Source: Anaerolineae bacterium (GTDB lineage: Bacteria; Chloroflexota; Anaerolineae; Aggregatilineales; Phototrophicaceae). Taken from it: a DNA stretch of 56,023 nucleotides. Made by a program: the position numbers and the translations under genes. This document shows, one piece after another, positions 1 through 7,249 of this stretch. A model generated the notes under the pieces. The model saw only the letters and a list, made by a program, of their open reading frames with translations. It did no database searches and was not told where the DNA came from. The stretch is from NCBI GenBank assembly GCA_022822545.1, contig JAJEBE010000023.1, positions 1-56,023 on the forward strand. The letters are read 5' to 3'. Each line of letters starts with the position of its first letter. Within the stretch, counting starts at the first letter, position 1.

Positions 1-38
1 GTCCTCGGTGGTGAAAAAAATCTTTGCGCCCTCTGCGG
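1..38 (-). repeat. CACCGAG-type dispersed repeat, partial copy
   Basis: Read on the minus strand, this edge of the window contains CACCACCGAG followed, after an A/T-rich spacer, by CGCAGAGGGCGCAAAG. The same tandem ACCGAG/ACAGAG wording recurs in intergenic DNA near 11782, 24871 and 38872. Degenerate strings of this type (CACCGAG/CACAGAG units) are seen between genes in many environmental bacterial genomes. No function can be read from it, and the copy is cut by the window edge. Confidence 0.5.
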
Positions 39-44
39 TCAACA

Positions 45-86
45 CCCCCCACCCCCCCCCTTGTATATACATACTGTATCTATACA
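45..86 (+). repeat. C-tract plus near-palindromic AT core, copy 1 of an inverted pair
   Basis: Two runs of C (45-50 and 52-60) are followed at 64-86 by a 23-base AT-rich core. The core centres on TATA-n-ATAC-T-GTAT-n-TATA, a dyad perfect except for one symmetric position and the centre. An identical 23-base core with an adjacent G-tract occurs inverted at 11391-11432. The copy lies about 145 bases upstream of the cysteine-synthase-like gene, so it could be an operator. The inverted partner 11.3 kb away also allows a boundary or inversion role. Function unknown. Confidence 0.6.
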
Positions 87-229
87 CATTCGCAATTTAC
101 ACGACATTCTTCAGACTTCAGGAGGCAAAATGAGCGCCGCCAAGACCACTCCGAACAAGTTCGTTATAATGTCTGCGCCAAACGCAATCGCGCCGCCGCC
201 GCAACTTGACACAGCAAAGGAGACTCCAC

Positions 230-1204
230 ATGTCCCCATCCGCCCAACTCGCCTCCTCCGTCCTCGACCTCATCGGCAACACGCCCCTGGTCGAGCTGTC
301 CCGCATCGCCGCCGGGCTGGGCGGGCGCATCTTCGCCAAAGCCGAATTCCTCAATCCCGGCTACTCCAAAAAAGACCGCATCGCCCTCCAAATGATCGAG
401 GAAGCCGAAGCCAGCGGCGCCCTGAAACCGGGCGACGCCATCGTCGAACTCACCAGCGGCAACACCGGCGCCGGCTTGGCCATCGTCTGCGCCGCCAAGG
501 GCTATCATTTCATCGCCGTCATGTCCCGCGGCAATTCGACCGAACGCGCGACCATGATGCGGGCCCTCGGCGCGGAAGTCGTCCTGGTCGATCAATGCCC
601 CGATTCCCCGCCCGGCCAGGTCTCCGGCGCAGATCTGGCCCAGGTCGAAGCCGCCGCCCAGCGGATCGCGCGGGAACGCGGCGCCTTCCGCGCCGATCAA
701 TTCCAGCTGCCCGGCAACAGCCGCGCCCACTACCGGCATACCGCCCCCGAGATCATGCGCCAATCCGGCGGCATCGACGCCTTCTGCGACTTTATCGGCA
801 GCGGCGGCTCCTTCGCCGGTTGCGCCCGCTACTTCAAAGAAGTCGACCCCGCCATTCAAACCTATGTCGTCGAGCCGGTCGGCGCGGCCGCCGTCGCCGG
901 CGAAACCGTGACCCGCCCCAACCACCGTATTCAGGGCGGCGGCTATACGATGGCGGACTTGCCGCTGCTCGACCGCGCTCTGGTCGACGGCTGCCTAAAA
1001 ATCAGCGATGAGGAGGCGATGGAGATGGCCCGCCGCCTCGCCCGCGAAGAAGGGCTTTTCGCCGGTTTCTCCGCCGGCGCCAACCTGGCCGCCGCCCTGC
1101 GACTGCTGAATTCAAAGCATCGCGGGGGACGCATCGCCATATTACTTAGTGATTCCGGCTTGAAATATCTGAGCACAGATCTCTGGCGAGGCAGCTATGA
1201 CTGA
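230..1204 (+). CDS. Cysteine synthase-like PLP-dependent enzyme
   Basis: A 324-residue fold-type II PLP enzyme of the cysteine synthase/cystathionine beta-synthase family, which catalyses beta-replacement on serine derivatives. Visible motifs are NPGYSKKDR at 42-50, with K48 as the predicted PLP Schiff-base lysine, TSGNTG at 75-80 (substrate loop), GSGGS at 190-194 (phosphate-binding loop) and a C-terminal SDSGLKYLST. ATG 230 is preferred over an in-frame TTG at 206 because AAAGGAG at 216-222 is well placed. A TATAAT lies at 165-170. The stop overlaps the RpiR gene by 8 bases, so the two are probably co-transcribed. Pairing with RpiR rather than CysE makes a specialised role (for example a diaminopropionate-synthase-like or degradative reaction) as likely as housekeeping cysteine synthesis; this is inference. 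Confidence 0.85.
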   Translation: MSPSAQLASSVLDLIGNTPLVELSRIAAGLGGRIFAKAEFLNPGYSKKDRIALQMIEEAEASGALKPGDAIVELTSGNTGAGLAIVCAAKGYHFIAVMSRGNSTERATMMRALGAEVVLVDQCPDSPPGQVSGADLAQVEAAAQRIARERGAFRADQFQLPGNSRAHYRHTAPEIMRQSGGIDAFCDFIGSGGSFAGCARYFKEVDPAIQTYVVEPVGAAAVAGETVTRPNHRIQGGGYTMADLPLLDRALVDGCLKISDEEAMEMARRLAREEGLFAGFSAGANLAAALRLLNSKHRGGRIAILLSDSGLKYLSTDLWRGSYD

Positions 1205-2096
1205 GCAAAACGCCCAAGACGACATCATTCGTTTCATCCGCCAACAGCACGACTCCCTCTCGCCCAGCCAGCGCCAGGTCGCTCAATTCCTGCTGGAAGG
1301 CGGCATCGACGTCATCCACTTCACCATCACCGAAATCGCCGAGGCCGTCGGCGTGAATTCTTCCACCGTCGTCCGCGCCGCCCAGGCCCTCGGCTTCGAT
1401 GGCTTCCCCGAGCTGCAATCGGTCTTGCGCAGCCAATTCCTCAACCAGGCCAAAATCGCCCAACGCATGCAGGTCGGCTCGCAGAAGTTGATGGACTACC
1501 TGTCGGCGGAGGACGAAGCCGAGCCCCATCTCTTTAATGCCGTCCTGCGCGACGAGCTGCACACCCTGCTCGACCTGCCGCAGCACGTTCCCACCCAGGT
1601 CTTCGACCGCGCGGTTGATATGCTGGATGAGGCCCGCCAAGTCTATATCATCGGCTTGGGCGCCTCCTTCCCGCTCGCGCTGAACTTCGGCATCGTCCTG
1701 CGTTACATCCGTCCCCAAGCCCGCGTCTTGACCCCCGGCATCGATCCCATCGCCGCCCAACTCATCGCGCTCAGCCCCGATGACCTGATCTTTTCCCTCT
1801 GCTTCGCCCGCTACACCCGCGAAACCTTGACCGTCATGGATGTCGGCCGGGAACGCGGCGCTTCCGTGCTGACTGTGACCGACAGCCACGTCTCCCCCGC
1901 CGCCAAACGCGCCGACCTCGCGCTGATCGTGCCCTTCCGCCTGCGCTTCTATAGCAATACCGTCGCCCTGATCGCCCTGCTCGACGCCTTGCTCGGCGCC
2001 CTCTCCCTGCGCTATCCGGAGAAGACCCGCGAACGCCTCGAACGCCTTGAAGAGCTGTATCAGCAATTCCACCTGTATAGCGGGGAGGATGACTGA
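1197..2096 (+). CDS. RpiR/MurR-family transcriptional regulator (HTH + SIS)
   Basis: A 299-residue cytoplasmic regulator. Residues about 1-77 form the HTH_6 DNA-binding domain, with the recognition region near TITEIAEAVGVNSSTVVRAA. Residues about 125-265 form a SIS domain, beginning VYIIGLGASFPLALNF, which in this family binds a phosphosugar or related effector. Length is typical for the family. ATG 1197 overlaps the end of the cysteine-synthase-like gene, implying translational coupling, so it probably controls that gene and perhaps the racemase-like gene downstream. The ligand cannot be inferred from sequence alone. Confidence 0.9.
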   Translation: MTEQNAQDDIIRFIRQQHDSLSPSQRQVAQFLLEGGIDVIHFTITEIAEAVGVNSSTVVRAAQALGFDGFPELQSVLRSQFLNQAKIAQRMQVGSQKLMDYLSAEDEAEPHLFNAVLRDELHTLLDLPQHVPTQVFDRAVDMLDEARQVYIIGLGASFPLALNFGIVLRYIRPQARVLTPGIDPIAAQLIALSPDDLIFSLCFARYTRETLTVMDVGRERGASVLTVTDSHVSPAAKRADLALIVPFRLRFYSNTVALIALLDALLGALSLRYPEKTRERLERLEELYQQFHLYSGEDD

Positions 2097-2132
2097 TGAC
2101 GCCCGCCCGCTCGCGAATACGCCGCCGCCGTG

Positions 2133-2161
2133 TTTACGCTGCCAAGCGCCGCTGCTATAAT
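2133..2161 (+). promoter_or_regulatory. Predicted sigma-70-type promoter for the racemase-like gene
   Basis: TTTACG at 2133-2138 and a perfect TATAAT at 2156-2161 are separated by 17 bases. They lie 120 bases upstream of the GTG start at 2281 in the 184-base gap after the RpiR gene. The hairpin repeat at 2198-2223 would fall in the 5' leader of this transcript. Pattern-based prediction only. Confidence 0.45.
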
Positions 2162-2197
2162 GGACGCTGCCAATGCCCGCGCCGCTTTGCCATGTAT

Positions 2198-2223
2198 TGT
2201 AGGGGCGACCTATCAGGTCGCCC
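2198..2223 (+). repeat. REP-like hairpin element, single copy (a)
   Basis: TGTAG at 2198-2202 is followed by a perfect 9-bp stem, GGGCGACCT (2203-2211) and AGGTCGCCC (2215-2223), with a three-base loop. It belongs to the dispersed family also found near 11861, 22821, 34944, 47912 and 50543. It lacks a following T-run, so it is not a classical terminator. Confidence 0.8.
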
Positions 2224-2280
2224 GAAAACCGCTGAGCCAGCGACAATTGCGCCGCCGGTTGCGATGCGAAGGAGAGTCAG

Positions 2281-3435
2281 GTGAAGCCAATCACTATCAA
2301 GTCCATTGAATTGCACACTGTGCTCCTGCCCTATCTCGCGCCTTTTGAGACCAGCTTCGGCGCGGAAACCGACAAGGTCGCCTTGCTCGTCGAATTGACC
2401 ACGACCGCCGGCGTCAGAGGCTGGGGCGAATGCTCGATCGAATTCTGGCCCGGCTACGGCCAGGAAACCTCCGTGACCGCCCGGCACATCCTGTCGGAAT
2501 TCATGCTGCCCGCCGTCATCGGCCAGACCATCGCCGCCCCCTGCGATTTCCCCCCGCTTGTCCACCGTTTCCGCGGCAATCATCACGCCCGCGCCGGCCT
2601 GGAAGCGGCCGTCTGGGACGCCTTCGCCAAGACCAACGACCTGCGCCTGACGGATTGCTTCGCCCGCTATGCTCCGCCCGGGCACAATTCCCAAGGGCGT
2701 GCCGCCGTCGGCGTCAGCATCGGCATCCAGCCCTCCCTCGCTGACACCGTCGCCATGGTCAATAGACGCCTCAAGGAAGGCTACGGGCGCATCAAACTCA
2801 AGATCAAGCGCGGCTGGGATGTGGAAGTGGCCCGCGCTGTCCGCGCCGCCCAGCCGGATATCCTGCTCATGCTCGACGCCAACAGCGATTACCGCCCCGA
2901 AGACGCCGAGCGCCTGGCCCAGCTCGATCAATTCGACCTGCTCATGATCGAGCAGCCCCTTTCCCACGACGACATCTTCCATCACGGCCAGCTGCAAAAG
3001 CGCTTGAAGACGCGCCTCTGCCTCGATGAAAGCGTCAAATCCGCCAGCGACCTGCAAATCGCGCTGCAAGTCGGCGCGATCCGGGTCCTCAACCTCAAAC
3101 CGGCGCGGGTCGGCGGCTTCTGCGAAAGCCTCGCGATCTACCGCATCTGCGTCGAAAATGACCTGCCGCTTTGGATCGGCGGCATGCTCGAGACCGGGGT
3201 GGGGCGGGCGGCCAATGTCTCCTTCGCCGCGCTGCCGGCGGTGAACCTGCCGTCGGATATCTCCGCCACCGACCGCTACTTCGCCGCTGACCTGACCGAG
3301 CCGCCCTTCACGCTCGCGCCCGATAGCACGCTCGCCGTCCCCGATGGCTACGGCATCGGCGTCGAAATCCAGCCCGACCGCCTCGCCGACGCCAAGCAGC
3401 GCTGGCGGGAAAACAATCCCTACCGAGATGGCTAA
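2281..3435 (+). CDS. N-acylamino-acid racemase / o-succinylbenzoate synthase-like enolase-superfamily enzyme
   Basis: A 384-residue enolase-superfamily (MLE subgroup) protein with the residues expected of MenC/NSAR enzymes: a KLKIK segment at 172-176 with K174 as predicted catalytic base, metal ligands D199 (LDAN), E224 (EQP) and D249 (DES), and second base K273 (NLKPARVGG). The C-terminal WIGGMLETGVGRAAN is typical of the OSBS/NSAR group. The GTG start at 2281 has AAGGAG about 6 bases upstream. With no other menaquinone genes nearby, and a PLP enzyme and RpiR regulator upstream, N-acylamino-acid or dipeptide racemisation seems likelier than menaquinone synthesis. Substrate is inferred, not shown. 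Confidence 0.85.
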   Translation: MKPITIKSIELHTVLLPYLAPFETSFGAETDKVALLVELTTTAGVRGWGECSIEFWPGYGQETSVTARHILSEFMLPAVIGQTIAAPCDFPPLVHRFRGNHHARAGLEAAVWDAFAKTNDLRLTDCFARYAPPGHNSQGRAAVGVSIGIQPSLADTVAMVNRRLKEGYGRIKLKIKRGWDVEVARAVRAAQPDILLMLDANSDYRPEDAERLAQLDQFDLLMIEQPLSHDDIFHHGQLQKRLKTRLCLDESVKSASDLQIALQVGAIRVLNLKPARVGGFCESLAIYRICVENDLPLWIGGMLETGVGRAANVSFAALPAVNLPSDISATDRYFAADLTEPPFTLAPDSTLAVPDGYGIGVEIQPDRLADAKQRWRENNPYRDG

Positions 3436-3648
3436 GGCGCCCGTCTCCCAAGCGACTTGCGAGGAGGGAAACAGCTGTGGTACACTTGCGCCACTGTGCT
3501 AACTGAGTTCTGAAAAAGCTGTGGACGACTTAGCCGAGCCTCCCTCACGGAGTCCCACGCACATAGCGCAATTTGTCAAAGCCGATCACGTAGAACAGCG
3601 CCCGGTTTTGTTTGCTTTCCCGCTCGCCTCGCCCCGGAAAGGTCAGTG

Positions 3649-4995
3649 ATGGACGAAAGCACCGGCTTGCTGCTCCTGCTCCTGATCGCCCTGGGCATTC
3701 ATGCGGGCCTGAGCCTGATTAACGCGGCGCTGCTGAATACCTCCCGCGCCGATATGCAGAAGCGCGCCGCCGACGGCGACGCCACCGCGCAGCGCTTCCT
3801 CGCAGTGACTGAAAACGGCTTGCGCCTCAGCATGACAGTGAGCGTCGCGCATCTCCTGACGCGCTTCGCGATTGCTGTCGTCCTCCTGCTGCTGATCCTG
3901 CCTTTTGCGGGCGGGGATGCAGCGGGGCAATTGGCGCCGGCCTTCGCCGCGGTCGTGCTGGGCGCCGGCTTGACCCTGGTCCTGGGCGATCTCGCGCCGG
4001 AAGCCATCGGCTCGAGCAACGCGGATAGCCTGCTGCGTTTGTCGCTGGCGGCGATGCGCCTGCTGCTCGCGCTTGCCTCGCCGCTGACGGCTTCGGTTCT
4101 GCTGCTCAGCCGGCTGATTTCGCGACTCTTCGGCAGCGATACCCTGGTCAACCTGGTCACCGAAGAGGAGATCATGTCTCTGGTCCACGCCAGCCATAGC
4201 GGCGGGATCATCGAAGACGAGGAGAAAGACATGATCGCTTCGGTGCTGCAGCTGGGCGAAAGCAGCGCGCGCGAGCTGATGACGCCGCGCATCGATATCG
4301 TCGCGTTGGAGATCGGCGATACGATTATGGACGCGCTGGCCGCCTTCGTTGAGTCCGGCTTTTCGCGAATACCGGTTTACGAAGACAGCATTGATACCGT
4401 CATCGGCCTGCTCAACGCCAAAGATATCCTGACGGTGCTCAAAAATCGCGCTGATCTTGAGAGCCAGAAGATTCGCGACCTGATCCGCCCGATGCACTTC
4501 GTGCCCGAGACGAAGCGCGCTGACGCCCTCTTGAAGGAGCTGCAAGAGAAGAACGTGCATCTGGCGATTGTCGTTGATGAATACGGCGGGACATCGGGCC
4601 TCGTGACTATCGAAGACCTTATTGAAGAGATCATCGGCGAGATCCGCGATGAGTACGATTTCGGCGAGGAAGAAGATTATGTCGAAGTCGGCGAGGGCGC
4701 TTACATTATCGACGCGAGCATGGACCTGGACGATCTCAATGGGCTGCTGGCTTGCTCTATCGACACGGGCGCGACCGATACCCTCGGCGGTTACATCTAC
4801 CTGACGCTGGGCCGGGTGCCCGGCGCCAATGAGACGATCAACTCCGACATACTCAGCATGACCGTCCTCTCCGTTGATGGTCATCGCATCAGAAAAGTGC
4901 GAGTGAGCAAGATCGCGCAAGAACCTGCGGATAGCGAGAAGCCGGCCGACACCGGTATTATGGGAGGGGAAACAGTCTCGGCGCATGGCAAGTAG
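3649..4995 (+). CDS. CNNM/CorC-type membrane protein with CBS pair (hemolysin C family)
   Basis: About 448 residues. The N-terminal third holds hydrophobic segments (LLLLLLIALGIHAGLSL, then stretches near 65-90, 95-115 and 125-150) of a DUF21/CNNM transmembrane domain. A cytoplasmic CBS pair follows (from ELMTPRIDIVALE to about residue 340; IVVDEYGGTSGLVTIEDL is the second CBS), then a C-terminal CorC_HlyC/transporter-associated domain with DLNGLL. The family is linked to Mg2+/Co2+ efflux or resistance; 'hemolysin' is a historical name. ATG 3649 is preferred over GTG 3646 because GGAAAGG ends six bases before it. Cytidine deaminase follows after 9 bases, suggesting co-transcription. Confidence 0.88.
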   Translation: MDESTGLLLLLLIALGIHAGLSLINAALLNTSRADMQKRAADGDATAQRFLAVTENGLRLSMTVSVAHLLTRFAIAVVLLLLILPFAGGDAAGQLAPAFAAVVLGAGLTLVLGDLAPEAIGSSNADSLLRLSLAAMRLLLALASPLTASVLLLSRLISRLFGSDTLVNLVTEEEIMSLVHASHSGGIIEDEEKDMIASVLQLGESSARELMTPRIDIVALEIGDTIMDALAAFVESGFSRIPVYEDSIDTVIGLLNAKDILTVLKNRADLESQKIRDLIRPMHFVPETKRADALLKELQEKNVHLAIVVDEYGGTSGLVTIEDLIEEIIGEIRDEYDFGEEEDYVEVGEGAYIIDASMDLDDLNGLLACSIDTGATDTLGGYIYLTLGRVPGANETINSDILSMTVLSVDGHRIRKVRVSKIAQEPADSEKPADTGIMGGETVSAHGK

Positions 4996-5004
4996 GAGGG
5001 CAGT

Positions 5005-5403
5005 ATGGACCCTATCAGCGACCAGGATTTGATTGCTGCCGCTATCGAAGGCAGCAAGCAGGCCTACATCCCCTACAGCAATTATCGCGTGGGCGCGGCG
5101 CTGCTGACCGAAAGCGGCGCGGTAATCACCGGCTGCAATGTGGAGAATGTTGGCTATTCCCCGACGATATGCGCCGAACGCACCGCGCTGGTCAAAGCGG
5201 TCAGCGAAGGGCATCGCAACTTCGCCGCGGTGGCGGTGGTCACGCGGGATGGTGGCTCGCCCTGTGGCGTCTGTCGGCAGGCGCTCTTTGAGTTCTCGCC
5301 GGCGATGAAGGTGCTGCTCGCCGATCTGGACGGCAACTTGTGTCTGAGCACGACGCTGGCCGATCTGCTGCCGCATGGCTTCGGGCCGGCCAACCTCGAA
5401 TAG
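5005..5403 (+). CDS. cdd: Cytidine deaminase
   Basis: A 132-residue zinc enzyme deaminating cytidine/deoxycytidine to uridine/deoxyuridine in pyrimidine salvage. The zinc site is visible: C56-A-E58 (ligand and catalytic glutamate) and P-C87-G-V-C90. The substrate motif NVEN (46-49) is present. Length matches the homotetrameric short type. AGGAGG lies 6-11 bases before ATG 5005. It follows the CBS membrane protein with a 9-base gap; the CBS protein plus cdd order is also familiar from other bacteria. Confidence 0.95.
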   Translation: MDPISDQDLIAAAIEGSKQAYIPYSNYRVGAALLTESGAVITGCNVENVGYSPTICAERTALVKAVSEGHRNFAAVAVVTRDGGSPCGVCRQALFEFSPAMKVLLADLDGNLCLSTTLADLLPHGFGPANLE

Positions 5404-5430
5404 CGTTGAAGGATGCGCTGCGTACATCCC

Positions 5431-5850
5431 ATGCCCAAGATCACCATCCACGCCGACTGCGGCGACGTGCCCAAGAAAGCGCTGCTGCGCGACCTGAACA
5501 TCGCCTACGCCAGGTCCGATGTCGAGGCGATTCTGGACTTCTTCACCGACGACATCCGCTGGCACATCGTCGGCGAGTTCGAAATGCGCGGCGTAGACCA
5601 GGTGCGCCAGGCGCTGCTGCAAATGAAGGATGTCAAAGCGCGCGAGCTTGTCATTGATTCCATCATCACCCAGGGTGGCGAAGGCGTCATCAGCGGCAGC
5701 ATTATCCCTGAAAACGGCAAGCCGGTCGCCTTCTGCGATGTCTGCCGATTCGCTGCTGGGGAGAAGATAAAATCGATTAAGTCGTTCACAGTCGAACTCA
5801 ATGACGGAGGGCTAGACCATGCAGAAGATCGTCGCCAATCTCTGGTTTGA
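5431..5850 (+). CDS. NTF2-like (SnoaL-type) small protein
   Basis: A 139-residue alpha+beta protein with an NTF2-like fold: a helical start (KALLRDLNIAYARSDVEAI) then DFFTDDIRWHIVGEFEMRG and paired strands through FCDVCRFAAGEKIKSIKSF. An upstream in-frame ATG at 5413 sits directly on its only GAAGG, so ATG 5431 is chosen; it gives the MPKITIHADCG opening that fits related proteins. The C-terminus overlaps the next gene by 32 bases. Family members range from isomerases to binding proteins, and no catalytic residues can be assigned here. It sits with VOC and DUF1801 genes in a cluster of small cytosolic proteins. Confidence 0.75.
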   Translation: MPKITIHADCGDVPKKALLRDLNIAYARSDVEAILDFFTDDIRWHIVGEFEMRGVDQVRQALLQMKDVKARELVIDSIITQGGEGVISGSIIPENGKPVAFCDVCRFAAGEKIKSIKSFTVELNDGGLDHAEDRRQSLV

Positions 5851-6295
5851 CGGGCGCATTGAAGAAGCGCTCGAGCTTTATACTTCGCTGCTGCCGGATT
5901 CCCGCGTCCTCAACATCACTCGCTACGGCGAAGCGGGACCCGGCCCCGCAGGCGAAATCATGTTCGCCGACTTTGAACTGGCGGGGCAGGCTTTCACCAT
6001 CATCAACGGCAATTCTTTCTTCAAGCCCAACGCCGCTTTTTCGCTCTGCATCAACTGCGATGATCAGGCCGAGGTGGACCGGCTCTGGGAAGCTCTGACC
6101 AGCAACGGCGGGGCGGAAAGCCAGTGCGGCTGGCTGACCGACCGCTTCGGCGTCTCCTGGCAGATCACGCCCACTCGGCTGGGCGAGATGATGTCCAGCG
6201 GCGATGCGGCCGCGGTGGCGCGCGTCACCGACGCCTTCCTGAAAATGAAGAAGCTGGATATCGCCGAACTGGAACGGGCTTTTCGCGACGAATAA
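5819..6295 (+). CDS. VOC/PhnB-like protein, copy 1 of a tandem pair
   Basis: A 158-residue PhnB-type vicinal-oxygen-chelate protein, often annotated '3-demethylubiquinone-9 3-methyltransferase domain' although such genes are usually not UbiG. The profile is clear: MQKIVANLWFDGRIEEALELY at the start, FELAGQAFTIINGNSFFKPN in the middle, and CGWLTDRFGVSWQITPTRLGEM near the end. It overlaps the NTF2-like gene by 32 bases and is followed by a close paralogue. VOC proteins include glyoxalases, dioxygenases and resistance proteins; the substrate here is unknown. Confidence 0.85.
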   Translation: MQKIVANLWFDGRIEEALELYTSLLPDSRVLNITRYGEAGPGPAGEIMFADFELAGQAFTIINGNSFFKPNAAFSLCINCDDQAEVDRLWEALTSNGGAESQCGWLTDRFGVSWQITPTRLGEMMSSGDAAAVARVTDAFLKMKKLDIAELERAFRDE

Positions 6296-6366
6296 ATGCC
6301 TGCCGTTCCGCCAGCGGATGAATGAGATCAATGCGCAGCTCTGAATTCATGACTGAGGATTCGCCC

Positions 6367-6849
6367 ATGCAGAAGATCGTCACAAATTTGTGGTTCGATG
6401 GGCGCGTGGAGGAAGCGCTTGAGCTTTATACTTCGCTCCTGCCGGATTCTCGCGTCACAAACATCTTGCGCTACACCGAAAGCGGCATGGGCGAAGCGGG
6501 CGATATTATGACCGCCGACTTTGAACTTGCCGGGCAGGCCTTTACCATCATCAATGGGGGACCGCACTTCCAGCACAGCCCGGCCATATCGCTGCTGGTG
6601 CATTGCGCCGACCAGGCTGAGGTGGATAGGCTTTGGGAGGGCTTGATCGCTGGCGGCGGCGAGCCAAGCCGCTGCGGCTGGCTGACCGACCGCTTCGGCG
6701 TCTCTTGGCAGATTACGCCGACTCGCTTGATGGAGATGATGAAAAGCGAAGATGCGGCGGCGGTCGAGCGGGTGACACAGTCATTTCTTAAGATGGATAA
6801 GCTGGATATCGCCGAACTGGAAAGGGCCTTCCGCGATGAGCAAGCCTAA
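6367..6849 (+). CDS. VOC/PhnB-like protein, copy 2 of a tandem pair
   Basis: A 160-residue paralogue of the preceding gene with the same opening (MQKIVTNLWFDG), the same FELAGQAFTIING core and the same CGWLTDRFGVSWQITPTRL segment. The two diverge mainly in the middle (GGPHFQHSPAISLLVHC against NSFFKPNAAFSLCINC). ATG 6367 is chosen because GAGG at 6355-6358 is 8 bases upstream and the protein then aligns end to end with copy 1; in-frame ATGs at 6331 and 6349 would add a non-conserved tail. It overlaps the DUF1801 gene by 14 bases. Local tandem duplication is the simplest origin. Confidence 0.85.
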   Translation: MQKIVTNLWFDGRVEEALELYTSLLPDSRVTNILRYTESGMGEAGDIMTADFELAGQAFTIINGGPHFQHSPAISLLVHCADQAEVDRLWEGLIAGGGEPSRCGWLTDRFGVSWQITPTRLMEMMKSEDAAAVERVTQSFLKMDKLDIAELERAFRDEQA

Positions 6850-7249
6850 ACCCAATCGACACGCGCCGGCCGAAGTGGATGAGTATCTGGCGGCGCAAGC
6901 GGAGGGATTCCGCGAGACCTTGGAGGAACTGCGGGAGATTGTCAGGCAGATCGCGCCCCAATGCACCGAGCGCGTCAGCTACAAGATCCCGATTTTCCGT
7001 TTGAAGAAGGACTTCGTCGCCATGTCCGCCGCCAAGAAACACATCGGCTTCCACACCATGAGCAAAGCGATCCCGGTCGCGATGAAGGAGGAGCTTAAGG
7101 CGGCCGGTGTCTGGATCTCGGGCACGACCTTGCACATCAAACCGGGCGCGGCACTGCCGGTCGCGTTGATAGAGAAAGCTCTGTGGGCGCGCCTGGACGA
7201 GTTGGAAGCGGGCAAGCGGTTGAGCCATCCCGCAATCAAGCGCCGGTGA
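6836..7249 (+). CDS. DUF1801-family protein (YdhG/iron-chaperone-like fold)
   Basis: A 137-residue DUF1801 protein: an N-terminal helix pair (VDEYLAAQAEGFRETLEELR), then the conserved core VSYKIPIFRLKKDFVAM, a strand-rich KKHIGFHTMSKAI segment and a C-terminal GAALPVALIEKAL. Members are related to Bacillus YdhG/Fra-type frataxin-like proteins, but many have no known function. It starts inside the end of the second VOC gene, so the NTF2-VOC-VOC-DUF1801 run is probably one transcript. Its last 14 bases overlap the convergent xylulokinase gene. Confidence 0.85.
   Translation: MSKPKPNRHAPAEVDEYLAAQAEGFRETLEELREIVRQIAPQCTERVSYKIPIFRLKKDFVAMSAAKKHIGFHTMSKAIPVAMKEELKAAGVWISGTTLHIKPGAALPVALIEKALWARLDELEAGKRLSHPAIKRR

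Noticed and set aside
164..925. Long glycine-rich antisense frame over the first gene, and similar antisense frames at 3643-5622, 13977-15290, 21451-22737, 22590-23930 and 32062-33369
   Set aside because: In this GC-rich DNA, frames opposite real genes stay open by codon bias. They show biased G/D/R/Q composition, no motifs and no ribosome sites, while the opposite strand holds clear genes.
61..1011. Long plus-strand frame overlapping the cysteine-synthase-like gene, with a strong AGGAGG before an ATG at 130
   Set aside because: The encoded protein is almost pure R/P/H-rich shadow of the real gene in another frame. The ribosome site at 119-124 is striking, but the frame has no recognisable domain, so no gene is called.
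2096..2284. A 62-residue frame between the RpiR and racemase-like genes
   Set aside because: It runs through the REP-like hairpin and the predicted promoter and has no protein-like features.
5819..6849. Calling the PhnB-like pair ubiquinone methyltransferases
   Set aside because: They lack SAM-binding motifs and have the VOC fold pattern; the methyltransferase label is a common misannotation.
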